DNA of 64,000 nt, from positions 24,568 to 88,567 of the forward strand of contig JAUWMR010000011.1 of assembly GCA_030613055.1 (NCBI GenBank), written 5' to 3'. The position numbers and the translations under genes are program-made. Under the pieces are notes generated by a model. That model was given only the letters and a program-made list of their open reading frames with translations. It did no database searches and was not told the origin of the DNA. The DNA comes from Desulfobacteraceae bacterium. Its GTDB lineage: Bacteria > Desulfobacterota > DSM-4660 > Desulfatiglandales > Desulfatiglandaceae. Of the stretch, positions 19,310-27,875 are shown in pieces; the first letter of the stretch is position 1; every line of letters starts with the position of its first letter.

Positions 19310-20551
19310 ATGACAAAGCGCAGGGTAGTCGTCACAGGATTAGGGGTAGTTGCTGCTAATGGAATAGGGACAAATGAATTCTGGGAAGCAACTATCAATG
19401 GGAAGTCAGGAGTAGATAGAATAACTTTTTTTGATGTTTCCAAATTTAAAACCAAGTTCGCGGCTGAAGTAAAGGATTTTGATCCTCAAGCGTACATGCC
19501 GAAGAAAGTTGCTATGAACGTTGACAGGTTTGTCCATTTGGGTTTAGCGTCTGCAAAAATGGCAATCGAGGACAGCGGGATTGACCTGGAAAACGAGAAC
19601 AGAGAACGGATAGGTGTTATTATCGGCTCAGGTCTTGGCGGAATACTTTTTCACGAACAGCAAATAATGGTGGGGTATGAGAAAGGCGCCCACAGGGGGA
19701 CCCCTTTATGTGTTCCACGCATTACTCCCAATGCGGTAGCCGCCCATATTGCTATTCAATATGGCCTTCTGGGGCCAAATTTCGTTATCACTACCGCCTG
19801 CGCGGCAGGAAATCATGCCATTGGTGAGGCTTTCAGGAAGATTCAAAATAAAGAAGCAGATATTGTCATTTCCGGTGGATCAGAGGCACCGCTAACGTTA
19901 TTTACATTTGGTGCTTTTTATGCCATGAGAGTACTTTCAAAAAAAGATGGCCAACCGAAGGAAGTATGCAGGCCATTTGACAAGGAAAGGGATGGTTTTG
20001 TTATGGGTGAAGGTTCTGCCATTTTAGTTCTGGAAGAATTAGGTCGTGCCTTAAAAAGGGGCGCGCATATATATTGTGAAATTGTCGGATATGGACAAAC
20101 AAGCGGCGCCTACCATATAGCACTTCCTCAACCTGAAGGAGAAGATTCGGCAAGGGCTATGGTCCTGGCACTCAAGGAAGCGGAATTGAAACCCAGCGAC
20201 ATCGATTATATCAATGCTCACGGAACAAGCACAATCGCTAATGATATAGCAGAAACAAAAGCCATTAAATCTGTTTTTTCTAACTATGCATATAATGTAC
20301 CAATATCTTCTATAAAGTCCATGATAGGGCATGCTATAGGTGCGGCGGGCGCGATTGAAGCAGTGGCATGTTGCCTAACAATAGAAAAGCGGATAATCCC
20401 GCCAACCATAAACTATAAAAATCCTGACCCTGAATGTGACTTAGATTATGTCCCTAATGAATCAAGAAAACTAAATGTGGATACTGTTTTGTCCAATTCC
20501 TTCGGTTTTGGAAGTACGAACGCCTGTATTTTATTTAGAAGGTATTCATAA
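19310..20551 (+). CDS. FabF-type beta-ketoacyl-ACP synthase
   Basis: A 413-residue condensing enzyme with the full FabF triad: Cys164 in TTACAAGNHA, His304 in INAHGTSTIAND and His341 in MIGHAIGAAGA. I chose the ATG at 19310, preceded by TAAGGA; a longer frame reaches 19196 but overlaps the upstream gene. It lies 11 bp after the PLP enzyme and 47 bp before an ACP, so it is probably a pathway-specific elongase or chain-length-setting enzyme rather than the housekeeping FabF. Role in making the acyl chain for the sphingoid base is inferred. Confidence 0.88.
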   Translation: MTKRRVVVTGLGVVAANGIGTNEFWEATINGKSGVDRITFFDVSKFKTKFAAEVKDFDPQAYMPKKVAMNVDRFVHLGLASAKMAIEDSGIDLENENRERIGVIIGSGLGGILFHEQQIMVGYEKGAHRGTPLCVPRITPNAVAAHIAIQYGLLGPNFVITTACAAGNHAIGEAFRKIQNKEADIVISGGSEAPLTLFTFGAFYAMRVLSKKDGQPKEVCRPFDKERDGFVMGEGSAILVLEELGRALKRGAHIYCEIVGYGQTSGAYHIALPQPEGEDSARAMVLALKEAELKPSDIDYINAHGTSTIANDIAETKAIKSVFSNYAYNVPISSIKSMIGHAIGAAGAIEAVACCLTIEKRIIPPTINYKNPDPECDLDYVPNESRKLNVDTVLSNSFGFGSTNACILFRRYS

Positions 20552-20598
20552 AACCATCCAATACACAAATATTTTAGTAAAAAAAAGGACAATCGAAT

Positions 20599-20856
20599 AT
20601 GTCTGTAAGCATAAAAGAGATAGAGAAAAAAGTAATTGAGATATTAGCCGAGAAATCCTGTATCGATGAAAATAAAATACATCTCAGCTCATCATTAGTC
20701 GACGATTTGAATATGGATTCATTGGATGCCGTGGAAGCGATATTCCAATTCGAGGAACATTACGGTATGGAGATTGATGATGATGATATACGGGAATTCA
20801 GAAAAGTTCAGCATATTGTTGATTATATTGAAAACAGATTGAGTAAAGGCCTATAA
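20599..20856 (+). CDS. Acyl carrier protein
   Basis: An 85-residue acidic four-helix protein with DDLNMDSLDAVEAIFQFEE; Ser41 would carry 4'-phosphopantetheine. Close behind a dedicated ketosynthase and a serine-palmitoyltransferase-like enzyme, it probably delivers a specific acyl chain to the latter, as reported for Caulobacter sphingolipid synthesis. An AAAAAGGAC ribosome binding site precedes the ATG. Confidence 0.92.
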   Translation: MSVSIKEIEKKVIEILAEKSCIDENKIHLSSSLVDDLNMDSLDAVEAIFQFEEHYGMEIDDDDIREFRKVQHIVDYIENRLSKGL

Positions 20857-21010
20857 AATAAGGATCATCGAGGATTCAAGGGGCCAAGGATTCAAGGCCC
20901 GCCCTGTCGCGACGCGGTGATTACTTAAAGTATAGTCTAAGCTTCATAATGATGATAGTTTATTGACAATCTAGTAAGGTTGATCGGTCTGGGCCAGGGA
21001 TTCCAGTGAA

Positions 21011-22066
21011 ATGCTCAAAAACTATAAAGAATTGATGGTTTGGCAAAAGTCTCATTTGAGCAACGATCCAGCCTTGAGTAATATATTGAAATCCATAATG
21101 TTAACAGGCGCCACGGGATTTATTGGGTCTCATATCGCGGAAAAACTTGTTCGGGAAAAAGTTCCCATACATCTATTTGTCAGAAGAAGAAACCGCCTGA
21201 TTGATTTGCTGGAGAAAAAAGGCGCAAAAATATTTGTATCGCCACTTGACGATCTTGAAACACTGAAAAAGTCTATAAAAGATATTAATGTCATTATTCA
21301 TTGTGCGGGAGCAACAAAGGCTATAAGGAAGGCAGACTACTTCAAGACAAACGTAGTGTTTACAAGTAACCTGTTGAGCCTGCTGACCAGACACCAAAAA
21401 TTTGTATTTATAAGTTCCCAAGCTGCTGCCGGACCATCCAGTTCACCCATTCCCATCGACGAAGAATCAGAACCCAATCCCCTTTCCTTCTATGGAAAAA
21501 GCAAGCTCCTTGCTGAAAATCACATAAGGGAATGGGGCAAGGAGAATGGCAACAACTATGTTATCCTGAGACCGAGCACTGTTTATGGTCCCAGAGAAGG
21601 AGATCTATATAAGACCTTTATGCTTATAAACAAAGGCTTTTTCCTTATGTTGGGTGACGGACAGATAAAGATTTCAATCATTCATGTAGAAGATCTCGTC
21701 AATGCTATCATAACAGCTACTGAACACCCATCCTCCGGTGAGACGTATTTTGTTTCTAATGATGAAGGGTATTCATGGAAAGAGATAGGCCAGAGTGTAG
21801 GGAAAGCATTGAACAAAACACATGTTTTGAAGGTAAAAATACCTGTATCTATTGCCTATCCTGTTGCATTCTTTTACGATTGCCTGTCCCTTATTACAAG
21901 AAAACCGGTATTAATAAACCGCCAAAAAATTCTTGAAATGAGGCAGTCTGCATGGCTATGCAGTAACAGGAAAATCAAAAAGGACCTGGGCTGGAAACCA
22001 AAAGTCTCTCTCGATATGGGAATTAAACAAACCGCCGACTGGTATATTAAGGAAGGCTGGATTTAG
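21011..22066 (+). CDS. Extended SDR / NAD-dependent epimerase (CerR-like candidate)
   Basis: An extended short-chain dehydrogenase: TGATGFIG Rossmann motif, HCAGATKA, FISSQ and FYGKSK (Tyr161 and Lys165 of YxxxK). In Caulobacter an extended SDR named CerR reduces the keto group of the sphingoid or ceramide intermediate; this gene's place after spt, KS and ACP makes that role likely. The start is uncertain. The first ~16 residues (MLKNYKELMVWQKSH) look like the start of a four-helix-bundle/S23-type protein, not an SDR. A TTG at 21086 (giving MKSIMLTGATG) or the ATG at 21098 would give a normal SDR N-terminus. Confidence 0.8.
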   Translation: MLKNYKELMVWQKSHLSNDPALSNILKSIMLTGATGFIGSHIAEKLVREKVPIHLFVRRRNRLIDLLEKKGAKIFVSPLDDLETLKKSIKDINVIIHCAGATKAIRKADYFKTNVVFTSNLLSLLTRHQKFVFISSQAAAGPSSSPIPIDEESEPNPLSFYGKSKLLAENHIREWGKENGNNYVILRPSTVYGPREGDLYKTFMLINKGFFLMLGDGQIKISIIHVEDLVNAIITATEHPSSGETYFVSNDEGYSWKEIGQSVGKALNKTHVLKVKIPVSIAYPVAFFYDCLSLITRKPVLINRQKILEMRQSAWLCSNRKIKKDLGWKPKVSLDMGIKQTADWYIKEGWI

Positions 22067-22120
22067 TTTTCCGCCGATTTATTTGCGGAAACGATATCTG
22101 TTCACGGAGTTTTTCGAAAA

Positions 22121-23725
22121 ATGAATGTCCTACTGATAAATCCTGAATTGTCGCTGTCGTTCTGGAGCCTTCGTAAATCTTGTAAGCTCACGGGCAGGAA
22201 GACACTCGGCCCTCCACTGGGACTCATCACGGTTGCAGCACTTCTTCCTCGTGAATGGCAATTGCGTCTTGTGGATTTGAATACCCGGAGGTTGACCGAA
22301 GCAGATTGGAATTGGGCTGATATTGTCATGATTTCCGCCATGTTTTTGCAAAAGAACGGACTGTTAGCGCTTGTTCGAGAAGGCAAACAAAAAGGCAAAA
22401 TAACCGTTGTTGGAGGACCATACCCCACTTCAATGCCAGGGGAAATGCTTGAAGCGGGGTGTGATTTCATTGTCCGGGGAGAAGCTGAAAACACTATCCC
22501 GCTATTGCTTGAGACATTAAATGAAGAGAGGAAAGGGATAGTCATCGAAAATGACGCAAGGCCGGACATTTCTAACTCTCCGGTTCCTCGTTTTGATCTT
22601 CTTCGACTGAATGATTACGGCACACTCTCGATTCAGACTTCCCGGGGATGCCCTTTTGACTGCGAGTTTTGCGACGTTATCAGCCTTTTCGGCCGCAAAC
22701 CCCGTTATAAAAATCCCGATCAAGTTATTTTGGAATTGGAAACCCTCTACCGATTAGGAGTGAGGCGACAAGTTTTCATATGTGATGACAATTTCATCGG
22801 AAGTAAAAGGCATGCCCGTGGCATCCTTCATAGGATGCTCCCGTGGATGGAAAACCATAACAAACCTTTTGGCTTTACGATCCAGGCATCAGTGGATTTA
22901 GGCCAGGATATGGAGATGATCGATCTCATGACAGAGGCCAATTTTGGTGAGGTTATTGTAGGGATAGAATCACCGGATAAAGATGTACTTGAACGTACCC
23001 GCAAGTATCAAAACCTCCGAAATCCTCTGGCGGAATCCCTGAATAACATATGCAAAAACGGGCTCTCGGTCATTGGCAGTTTCATCATAGGATTTGACGG
23101 TGAAAAAAGGGGAGCAGGGGAACGCATTTGTTCTCTGGTGGATGAGACCAACATCCCGATCGTTATGGTAAACACCCTGCAGGCACCTCCCAACACTCAG
23201 TTATGGCATCGTCTGAAAAAGGAAGGCAGGCTCCTGGAAGACCGGGGTACCGGCGAGGCAACTTTTACAATGCCTAACTTTGTCCCTACTCGGCCTGAAC
23301 CGGAGATAATAGACGAATACACCAAGGCCTGGGATTATCTATACGAACCTTGTCGTTTTCTTGAACGGACCTATCACTATTACCTGACCATGAGACCCAC
23401 ACGCCTTGCCATGGCAATGGCAAAAGGGGAAAAGGTTCCACCATCCAGACTAAAGCCTGGTAAGAGGCCACTTAGATGCAGACTTCGTGAAATACCGGCT
23501 TTTGTGCATTTTTTATTGCGACGGGGCATTTGTCCCCCATATATGTGTCAGTTCTGGAGACAGTTGATTGGTATATGGAGGAAAAACCCGAGCCGCATGC
23601 ACAAATATCTGGCTAACTGTATAATGGGTGAAGACTTGATTGATATAAGGGACGAAATCCTCAAAAGAGCCGCGTACACCCAAGAGAATTTAGAAACTGA
23701 AACACTCCCAAAAGAACACGCCTGA
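22121..23725 (+). CDS. B12-binding radical SAM enzyme, hopanoid-methylase (HpnP)-like
   Basis: A 534-residue enzyme with a cobalamin-binding N-terminal domain (PPLGLITVAALLP, then DIVMIS and VVGGPYPT), a radical SAM core with CPFDCEFC and the VFICDDNFIGSKRHA stretch, and a C-terminal region like DUF4070. This architecture is that of lipid-modifying enzymes such as hopanoid C-2/C-3 methylases, which methylate unactivated carbons. No squalene-hopene cyclase is seen here, so the target may be the sphingoid or acyl chain or another lipid of this locus (inference). It follows the SDR by 54 bp and is probably in the same operon. Confidence 0.8.
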   Translation: MNVLLINPELSLSFWSLRKSCKLTGRKTLGPPLGLITVAALLPREWQLRLVDLNTRRLTEADWNWADIVMISAMFLQKNGLLALVREGKQKGKITVVGGPYPTSMPGEMLEAGCDFIVRGEAENTIPLLLETLNEERKGIVIENDARPDISNSPVPRFDLLRLNDYGTLSIQTSRGCPFDCEFCDVISLFGRKPRYKNPDQVILELETLYRLGVRRQVFICDDNFIGSKRHARGILHRMLPWMENHNKPFGFTIQASVDLGQDMEMIDLMTEANFGEVIVGIESPDKDVLERTRKYQNLRNPLAESLNNICKNGLSVIGSFIIGFDGEKRGAGERICSLVDETNIPIVMVNTLQAPPNTQLWHRLKKEGRLLEDRGTGEATFTMPNFVPTRPEPEIIDEYTKAWDYLYEPCRFLERTYHYYLTMRPTRLAMAMAKGEKVPPSRLKPGKRPLRCRLREIPAFVHFLLRRGICPPYMCQFWRQLIGIWRKNPSRMHKYLANCIMGEDLIDIRDEILKRAAYTQENLETETLPKEHA

Positions 23726-23756
23726 TTTTCTGCCACTTGATAGCACCTGACTGGTC

Positions 23757-24917
23757 CTATCTGACCGGATAAGGAAGTCTGGATCGTTTTTGTTCATTTA
23801 CTACGTTCGCTTCTGTTAAATAGGCATTCACGTTCTTTGCTGAAATAATGTTCATGGTTTCAATGGCTCTCAGCTCTTTTTCAAATGATTTGCGGTCTTG
23901 GGCTCTTTCATGCAATCGTTTCAGCCTCCTCGCCTTTTTCCTCTTTTTTGCTTTGTTGATTATTCCTTCCAGAAATGCGGCATACGGCGCCTTTACACTG
24001 CTGCCGGCGATTTGGACAAGATTGTAGTAAATATTTTTCCCGTAGACTACTTCAAAAAACTCGTCGCTCCCGAGATGCACCACGCTGGCGTATTCCGTAT
24101 GCTTGCCCGTGTTGTTGGGTTGAAGCCTTATGACCTGCGAGGCAAGTACAAAATTTCCAATCCCTTTTAGTAAAGATGCTTTTCCTCGGGCTATGATATT
24201 TCTGGCCTTCTTCTGGGGATTGATAACGCATATTTCGGCTTCAGGTTGACCGAACAACAGAAAATTGAAATAGGCCGTCAACGGACCCATCTGGTTTACA
24301 TATTCAGTTGATGCTGTTAGGTCTTTCTTTGACCGATCTTTCCAAAATTTAATCAGCTTTTCATTGTAATCGAAAAATACCCTGAGTCCCTTTTGACCTC
24401 TGTGTCTCAACCTCTCCGGCAAAACCTCCTTCAATTCGTCTGTCACAAATCTGCCATGCTTGAAATGAAAAGTTTCGAAAATGGTAGTTTCAATACTTTC
24501 AAGCATCTTTATGTATTCTTTAGTATGCCTGCCGTATAAAAATAGCGCGAATTTGCTCCAAAGACTGTCCCCTACAGGCGCTGTTAATCTGAATGTTGAA
24601 ATGTAATTTTCTCCCTCCTTTTTCATATTCATAGTAGCTCTCATTTTCATCTTGATTTTCCATTCACGTTCGATATGCACATCGTACACCAAATTCATGG
24701 ACTTTATGTTTTCAAAGGGCGTCTCTGATAGCCTCTTTAGAAATGATATTGCGACTCCTTTGCCCTTCTCTTGGGACAATACTTTCCCTGCTTTTTCCAC
24801 AATGATTTCCCCGGCCCCAGCTCTTGCAGGAAAGGAGTTATTCAAAGAAAAGAAAAAATTTACCGAAGCTATGCATATGCATGAATATTTCAGGCATTTC
24901 CTCAAAGTGTATGCCAT
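23757..24917 (-). CDS. Exported protein of unknown function (DUF3108-like)
   Basis: A 386-residue protein with an N-terminal signal sequence (hydrophobic residues about 10-30, ending FPARA) and a mostly beta-strand-like body: NLVYDVHIEREWKIKMKMRA, RVFFDYNEKLIKFW and MGPLTAYFNFLLFGQP. That order recalls periplasmic DUF3108 proteins, but the match is weak. The basic C-terminal tail (KKRKKARRLKRL) is unusual for that family. It lies convergent to the radical SAM gene inside the lipid locus. A periplasmic or outer-membrane role in lipid handling is possible but unproven. Confidence 0.6.
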   Translation of the reverse strand: MAYTLRKCLKYSCICIASVNFFFSLNNSFPARAGAGEIIVEKAGKVLSQEKGKGVAISFLKRLSETPFENIKSMNLVYDVHIEREWKIKMKMRATMNMKKEGENYISTFRLTAPVGDSLWSKFALFLYGRHTKEYIKMLESIETTIFETFHFKHGRFVTDELKEVLPERLRHRGQKGLRVFFDYNEKLIKFWKDRSKKDLTASTEYVNQMGPLTAYFNFLLFGQPEAEICVINPQKKARNIIARGKASLLKGIGNFVLASQVIRLQPNNTGKHTEYASVVHLGSDEFFEVVYGKNIYYNLVQIAGSSVKAPYAAFLEGIINKAKKRKKARRLKRLHERAQDRKSFEKELRAIETMNIISAKNVNAYLTEANVVNEQKRSRLPYPVR

Positions 24918-25230
24918 TTACTCCTCTCCCAGATCACAAAAAAATAAGCAATTCCTCATCTTGCCTTCTCTGATGATATCAACTATCCTACGGCGCTGGA
25001 TCATGATTCAAAAACCAGGATGATACCGGATTCAGTTGAAGACTGGTTCCCATTTATAGGAAGGCTATCTTCTTTTGTCACCAGAAAAATAGAACCATTT
25101 ATTTTTCCATTCACCAGGTTTAAAATCTTCGCCTTTAGGCGAAAGGCTTTAGACATGGAAAATATGCTGATAGAAGAGAATTTAGAATACAGAAGTCAGG
25201 AGTCAGAATAGAATAAGAAAGGTTTGGGAA

Positions 25231-26400
25231 ATGATCGAGTGGTTCATTTCAACAGCCATGCTTACGGAATTGTTAATTCTTTCCGCATTTCTTTTATTGG
25301 GGAGACGAGGAATAAAGAAAAACCTTGTTGGAATGCCTTTCACATCATCAACAAAGTGGCCACAGGTGGCGATGATCGTGCCGGCTACTGGCGCAAGCAA
25401 AGAACTGGTCCATTGCTTGAACTCTCTGCTATCCCAGGATTATCCCGCCTATCAAGCATTATTTGTTACTCGGGATCTTGCAGACCCTGCCACCCCCATC
25501 ATCCGGCAACTAATTCAAGGCCACCCTCACGCCCGACATATTTACAGCGGTAAATCGACGGCCTGTAGCCAGAAAAATCACAACCTGCTGGCAGGGATCA
25601 AAGAAATCGGTGATAGTCCGGAAATTTTGGTATTCTGTGACAGCACTCGCCTGGCTTCACCTAACTGGCTAAAAGAATTAGTGTGGTTTATTGCCAAAAA
25701 CGAGTCATTGGTCACCTCCGGTTACCACCATGTGATACCTCGTGATTGGGGATTCACCACCCTGGGTCGAACCATAAGCGTTTTGATCTTTTATCTGATA
25801 CAAGGAACAGGCTGGTTCACTCAACCCTGGGGAGGCAATACGGCCATCAGGAGGACCGCATTTGAGGCCCTTGAGGTGGACAAGCTATGGGACCGGAATG
25901 TAGTGGACGATGTATCTCTGGCCGCTCTCATAAAAAAGGCCAAGATAAACGTAAGACTGGCCCCTGATGCATGTCTTTTAACTCATCTGGCCAATGAGAC
26001 CCTGACAGTTTGGAGCCACTGGCTCACCCGACAAATACTCTATCTGAAATTCTGTCTTCCCGGAAGTTGGCTTATAGTAGGAATTATTTGTCATCTCTTG
26101 GCAGGACTGGTTCTCGTCGCGGGTGTCCAGTGTTTTGGCACATTCCTTGATTGGACTTCACCCGCTATGGCCTTTTTTTCGGTTTTGTATCTGTTCCTGT
26201 TAACCACGCTCGCAGCCGCGTTAAGACCTCTTCATCCTAAGCCCGGCCCATTGTTACGCTGGCTGGTTGCGGCCTATACCACTATATTCATGATCAGTTG
26301 GTGTCACCTGAAGACCCTATTTGCCAAACGCATCCATTGGAGTGGGATTACCTACCGGGTCACATGGGGGGGTAAAGTCGTAAAGATTGAAGAGACATAA
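25231..26400 (+). CDS. Ceramide glucosyltransferase-like GT21/GT2 enzyme
   Basis: A 389-residue membrane glycosyltransferase. An N-terminal helix is followed by VAMIVPATGASKELVHCLNS, FCDSTRLAS, a WGGNTAIRR acceptor-site segment, VVDDVSLAALIKKA and HWLTRQILYLKF (equivalent of the QxxRW region, degenerate), then two or three C-terminal helices. This is the layout of GT21 ceramide glucosyltransferases and of the related HpnI. Next to serine-palmitoyltransferase and ceramide-synthase-like genes, it is a good candidate for putting the first sugar on a ceramide-like lipid. The plus-strand frame in front of it (25020-25211) is doubtful. Confidence 0.8.
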   Translation: MIEWFISTAMLTELLILSAFLLLGRRGIKKNLVGMPFTSSTKWPQVAMIVPATGASKELVHCLNSLLSQDYPAYQALFVTRDLADPATPIIRQLIQGHPHARHIYSGKSTACSQKNHNLLAGIKEIGDSPEILVFCDSTRLASPNWLKELVWFIAKNESLVTSGYHHVIPRDWGFTTLGRTISVLIFYLIQGTGWFTQPWGGNTAIRRTAFEALEVDKLWDRNVVDDVSLAALIKKAKINVRLAPDACLLTHLANETLTVWSHWLTRQILYLKFCLPGSWLIVGIICHLLAGLVLVAGVQCFGTFLDWTSPAMAFFSVLYLFLLTTLAAALRPLHPKPGPLLRWLVAAYTTIFMISWCHLKTLFAKRIHWSGITYRVTWGGKVVKIEET

Positions 26401-26719
26401 CCAGAACAATATTAATCACGAAAACACGAAAAAAAAATCAGTTTGTCAATTTCGTCCTTTCCCTCTTTCGTAATTTCGTGATTATCTGTTTATTCTGACA
26501 GAATGATTTTTAAAGGATTAATGAATGTTGGGCTACTATTACTCCGGCAATTAAATACGCTAAGAAAGTCATTCCCGCGAAGAGCTTACCCCAGAGAAGG
26601 GAGAGGCGGGAATCCAGAATTGAAACGGATGTAGGGTCAAATCCGGCATAACGGTTTTCGTATATTAAAATGCCAGGTTAATAACAAGGGCATCATTATC
26701 TTTCTGAGGAGACTATTGC
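26401..26719. repeat. Intergenic inverted repeat and MITE fragment
   Basis: No gene is seen. An imperfect inverted repeat pairs AATCACGAAAACACGAA (26414-26430) with TTCGTAATTTCGTGATT (26467-26483), 15 of 17 matching. At 26565-26620 lies a partial copy of the MITE-like family of 16247 and 41197 (TCCCGCGAAGAGCTTACCCC then GGCGGGAATCC). Confidence 0.6.
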
Positions 26720-27841
26720 ATGGCCAGCATTGAGATTATTCCGGTCCGTCGACGGGCCGAGATGAAGGCATTCATCAACCTGCCCTGGCGGATCTATAAG
26801 GGAGATCCCAATTGGGTGCCGCCCATCAAGTCGGACATTGCTAAGTTACTCAACCCGAAGAAACACCCCTTCTGGAAGTTCTCCTATCGGGAGCTGTATC
26901 TGGCAAAGCGCGGATCAGAAGTGGTTGGACGAATCGCGGCCATAGTGGATGGCAACTACAACCGCTACCATAAAGAGAAAATGGGCATCTGGGGATTCTT
27001 CGAGTGTACGCAAGACCCTGAGGCGGCGGCTGGGCTCTTTGCTGCGGCTGAAAGATGGGTCCGAGTCAAAGGCATGGAATTCCTCAGGGGCCCGCTCAAC
27101 CCTTCCACCAATTACGAGGTAGGCATGCTCATCCAGGGCTTTGATTCACCACCTACCCTGATGATGACCTATAACCCGTCCTATTACCCTGAGCTGGTGC
27201 ATTTACGCGGTTTCAGCAAGGAGAAGGATCTGTTTACGTATCTTATTACCTGGGACACCCAACTGCCGGATAGGGCCTTAACCTTAATCGAACGAGTGAT
27301 GCAGAGGGGCAAAATAACTATCCGGCAGTTCGATCACCGCAACCTGAAAAACGACCTTCTCATGATGAACCACATCTACAACGAATGCTGGGCCAATAAC
27401 TGGGGGTTCGTGCCCATGACCGAAGGAGAGCTGAATGAGACAGCCAAAAATATTGCCCGTATTCTTGATACCGACCTTGCCTTCTTCCTCTATTACGAAG
27501 ACGAACCGGCAGGAGTCTGCCTGACACTCCCTGATATTAATCCTATTCTTAAGCGCCTAAACGGTCGGTTAGGCCTCTTTGCCTTGATAAAAAAACATCT
27601 TTACTGGTCGGAGATCAGCGGCATGAGAGTGTTATTATTAGGAGTGAAGGATAAGTACCACCGAATTGGGCTTCCCATGGTGGCCTTTGGTCACGTCTAT
27701 CGTGCAGTAAAAAAGAAGAATCAATACAAGTACCTGGAGTTAGGCTGGACCCTGGAAGATAATAATGCTGCCAACCGACTTATTGAAGCATGTGGTGTTA
27801 AACCCTATAAGCGGTATCGCATCTATCGGAAGGATTTATAA
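26720..27841 (+). CDS. GNAT-like acyltransferase, bacterial ceramide synthase/YghO-type
   Basis: A 373-residue protein beginning IEIIPVRRRAEMKAFINLPW then DPNWVPP, with GPLNPSTNYEVGMLIQGF, YYPELVHLRGF and, near the end, KKKNQYKYLELGWTLEDNNA. From memory this is the YghO/hypothetical-GNAT family that includes the bacterial ceramide synthase (bCerS) of Caulobacter, which N-acylates the sphingoid base. Together with the serine-palmitoyltransferase-like gene 8.6 kb upstream it is the second key step of sphingolipid synthesis. It lies 319 bp after the GT21-like gene, on the same strand. Confidence 0.82.
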   Translation: MASIEIIPVRRRAEMKAFINLPWRIYKGDPNWVPPIKSDIAKLLNPKKHPFWKFSYRELYLAKRGSEVVGRIAAIVDGNYNRYHKEKMGIWGFFECTQDPEAAAGLFAAAERWVRVKGMEFLRGPLNPSTNYEVGMLIQGFDSPPTLMMTYNPSYYPELVHLRGFSKEKDLFTYLITWDTQLPDRALTLIERVMQRGKITIRQFDHRNLKNDLLMMNHIYNECWANNWGFVPMTEGELNETAKNIARILDTDLAFFLYYEDEPAGVCLTLPDINPILKRLNGRLGLFALIKKHLYWSEISGMRVLLLGVKDKYHRIGLPMVAFGHVYRAVKKKNQYKYLELGWTLEDNNAANRLIEACGVKPYKRYRIYRKDL

Positions 27842-27875
27842 ATATACACCGTCCGCAATACGCTGTCCATAATTG

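Noticed and set aside
25020..25211. 63-codon plus-strand frame before the GT21-like gene
   Set aside because: Its end is encoded by GAAGTCAGGAGTCAGAA-type low-complexity DNA and it shows no family motif or ribosome binding site.
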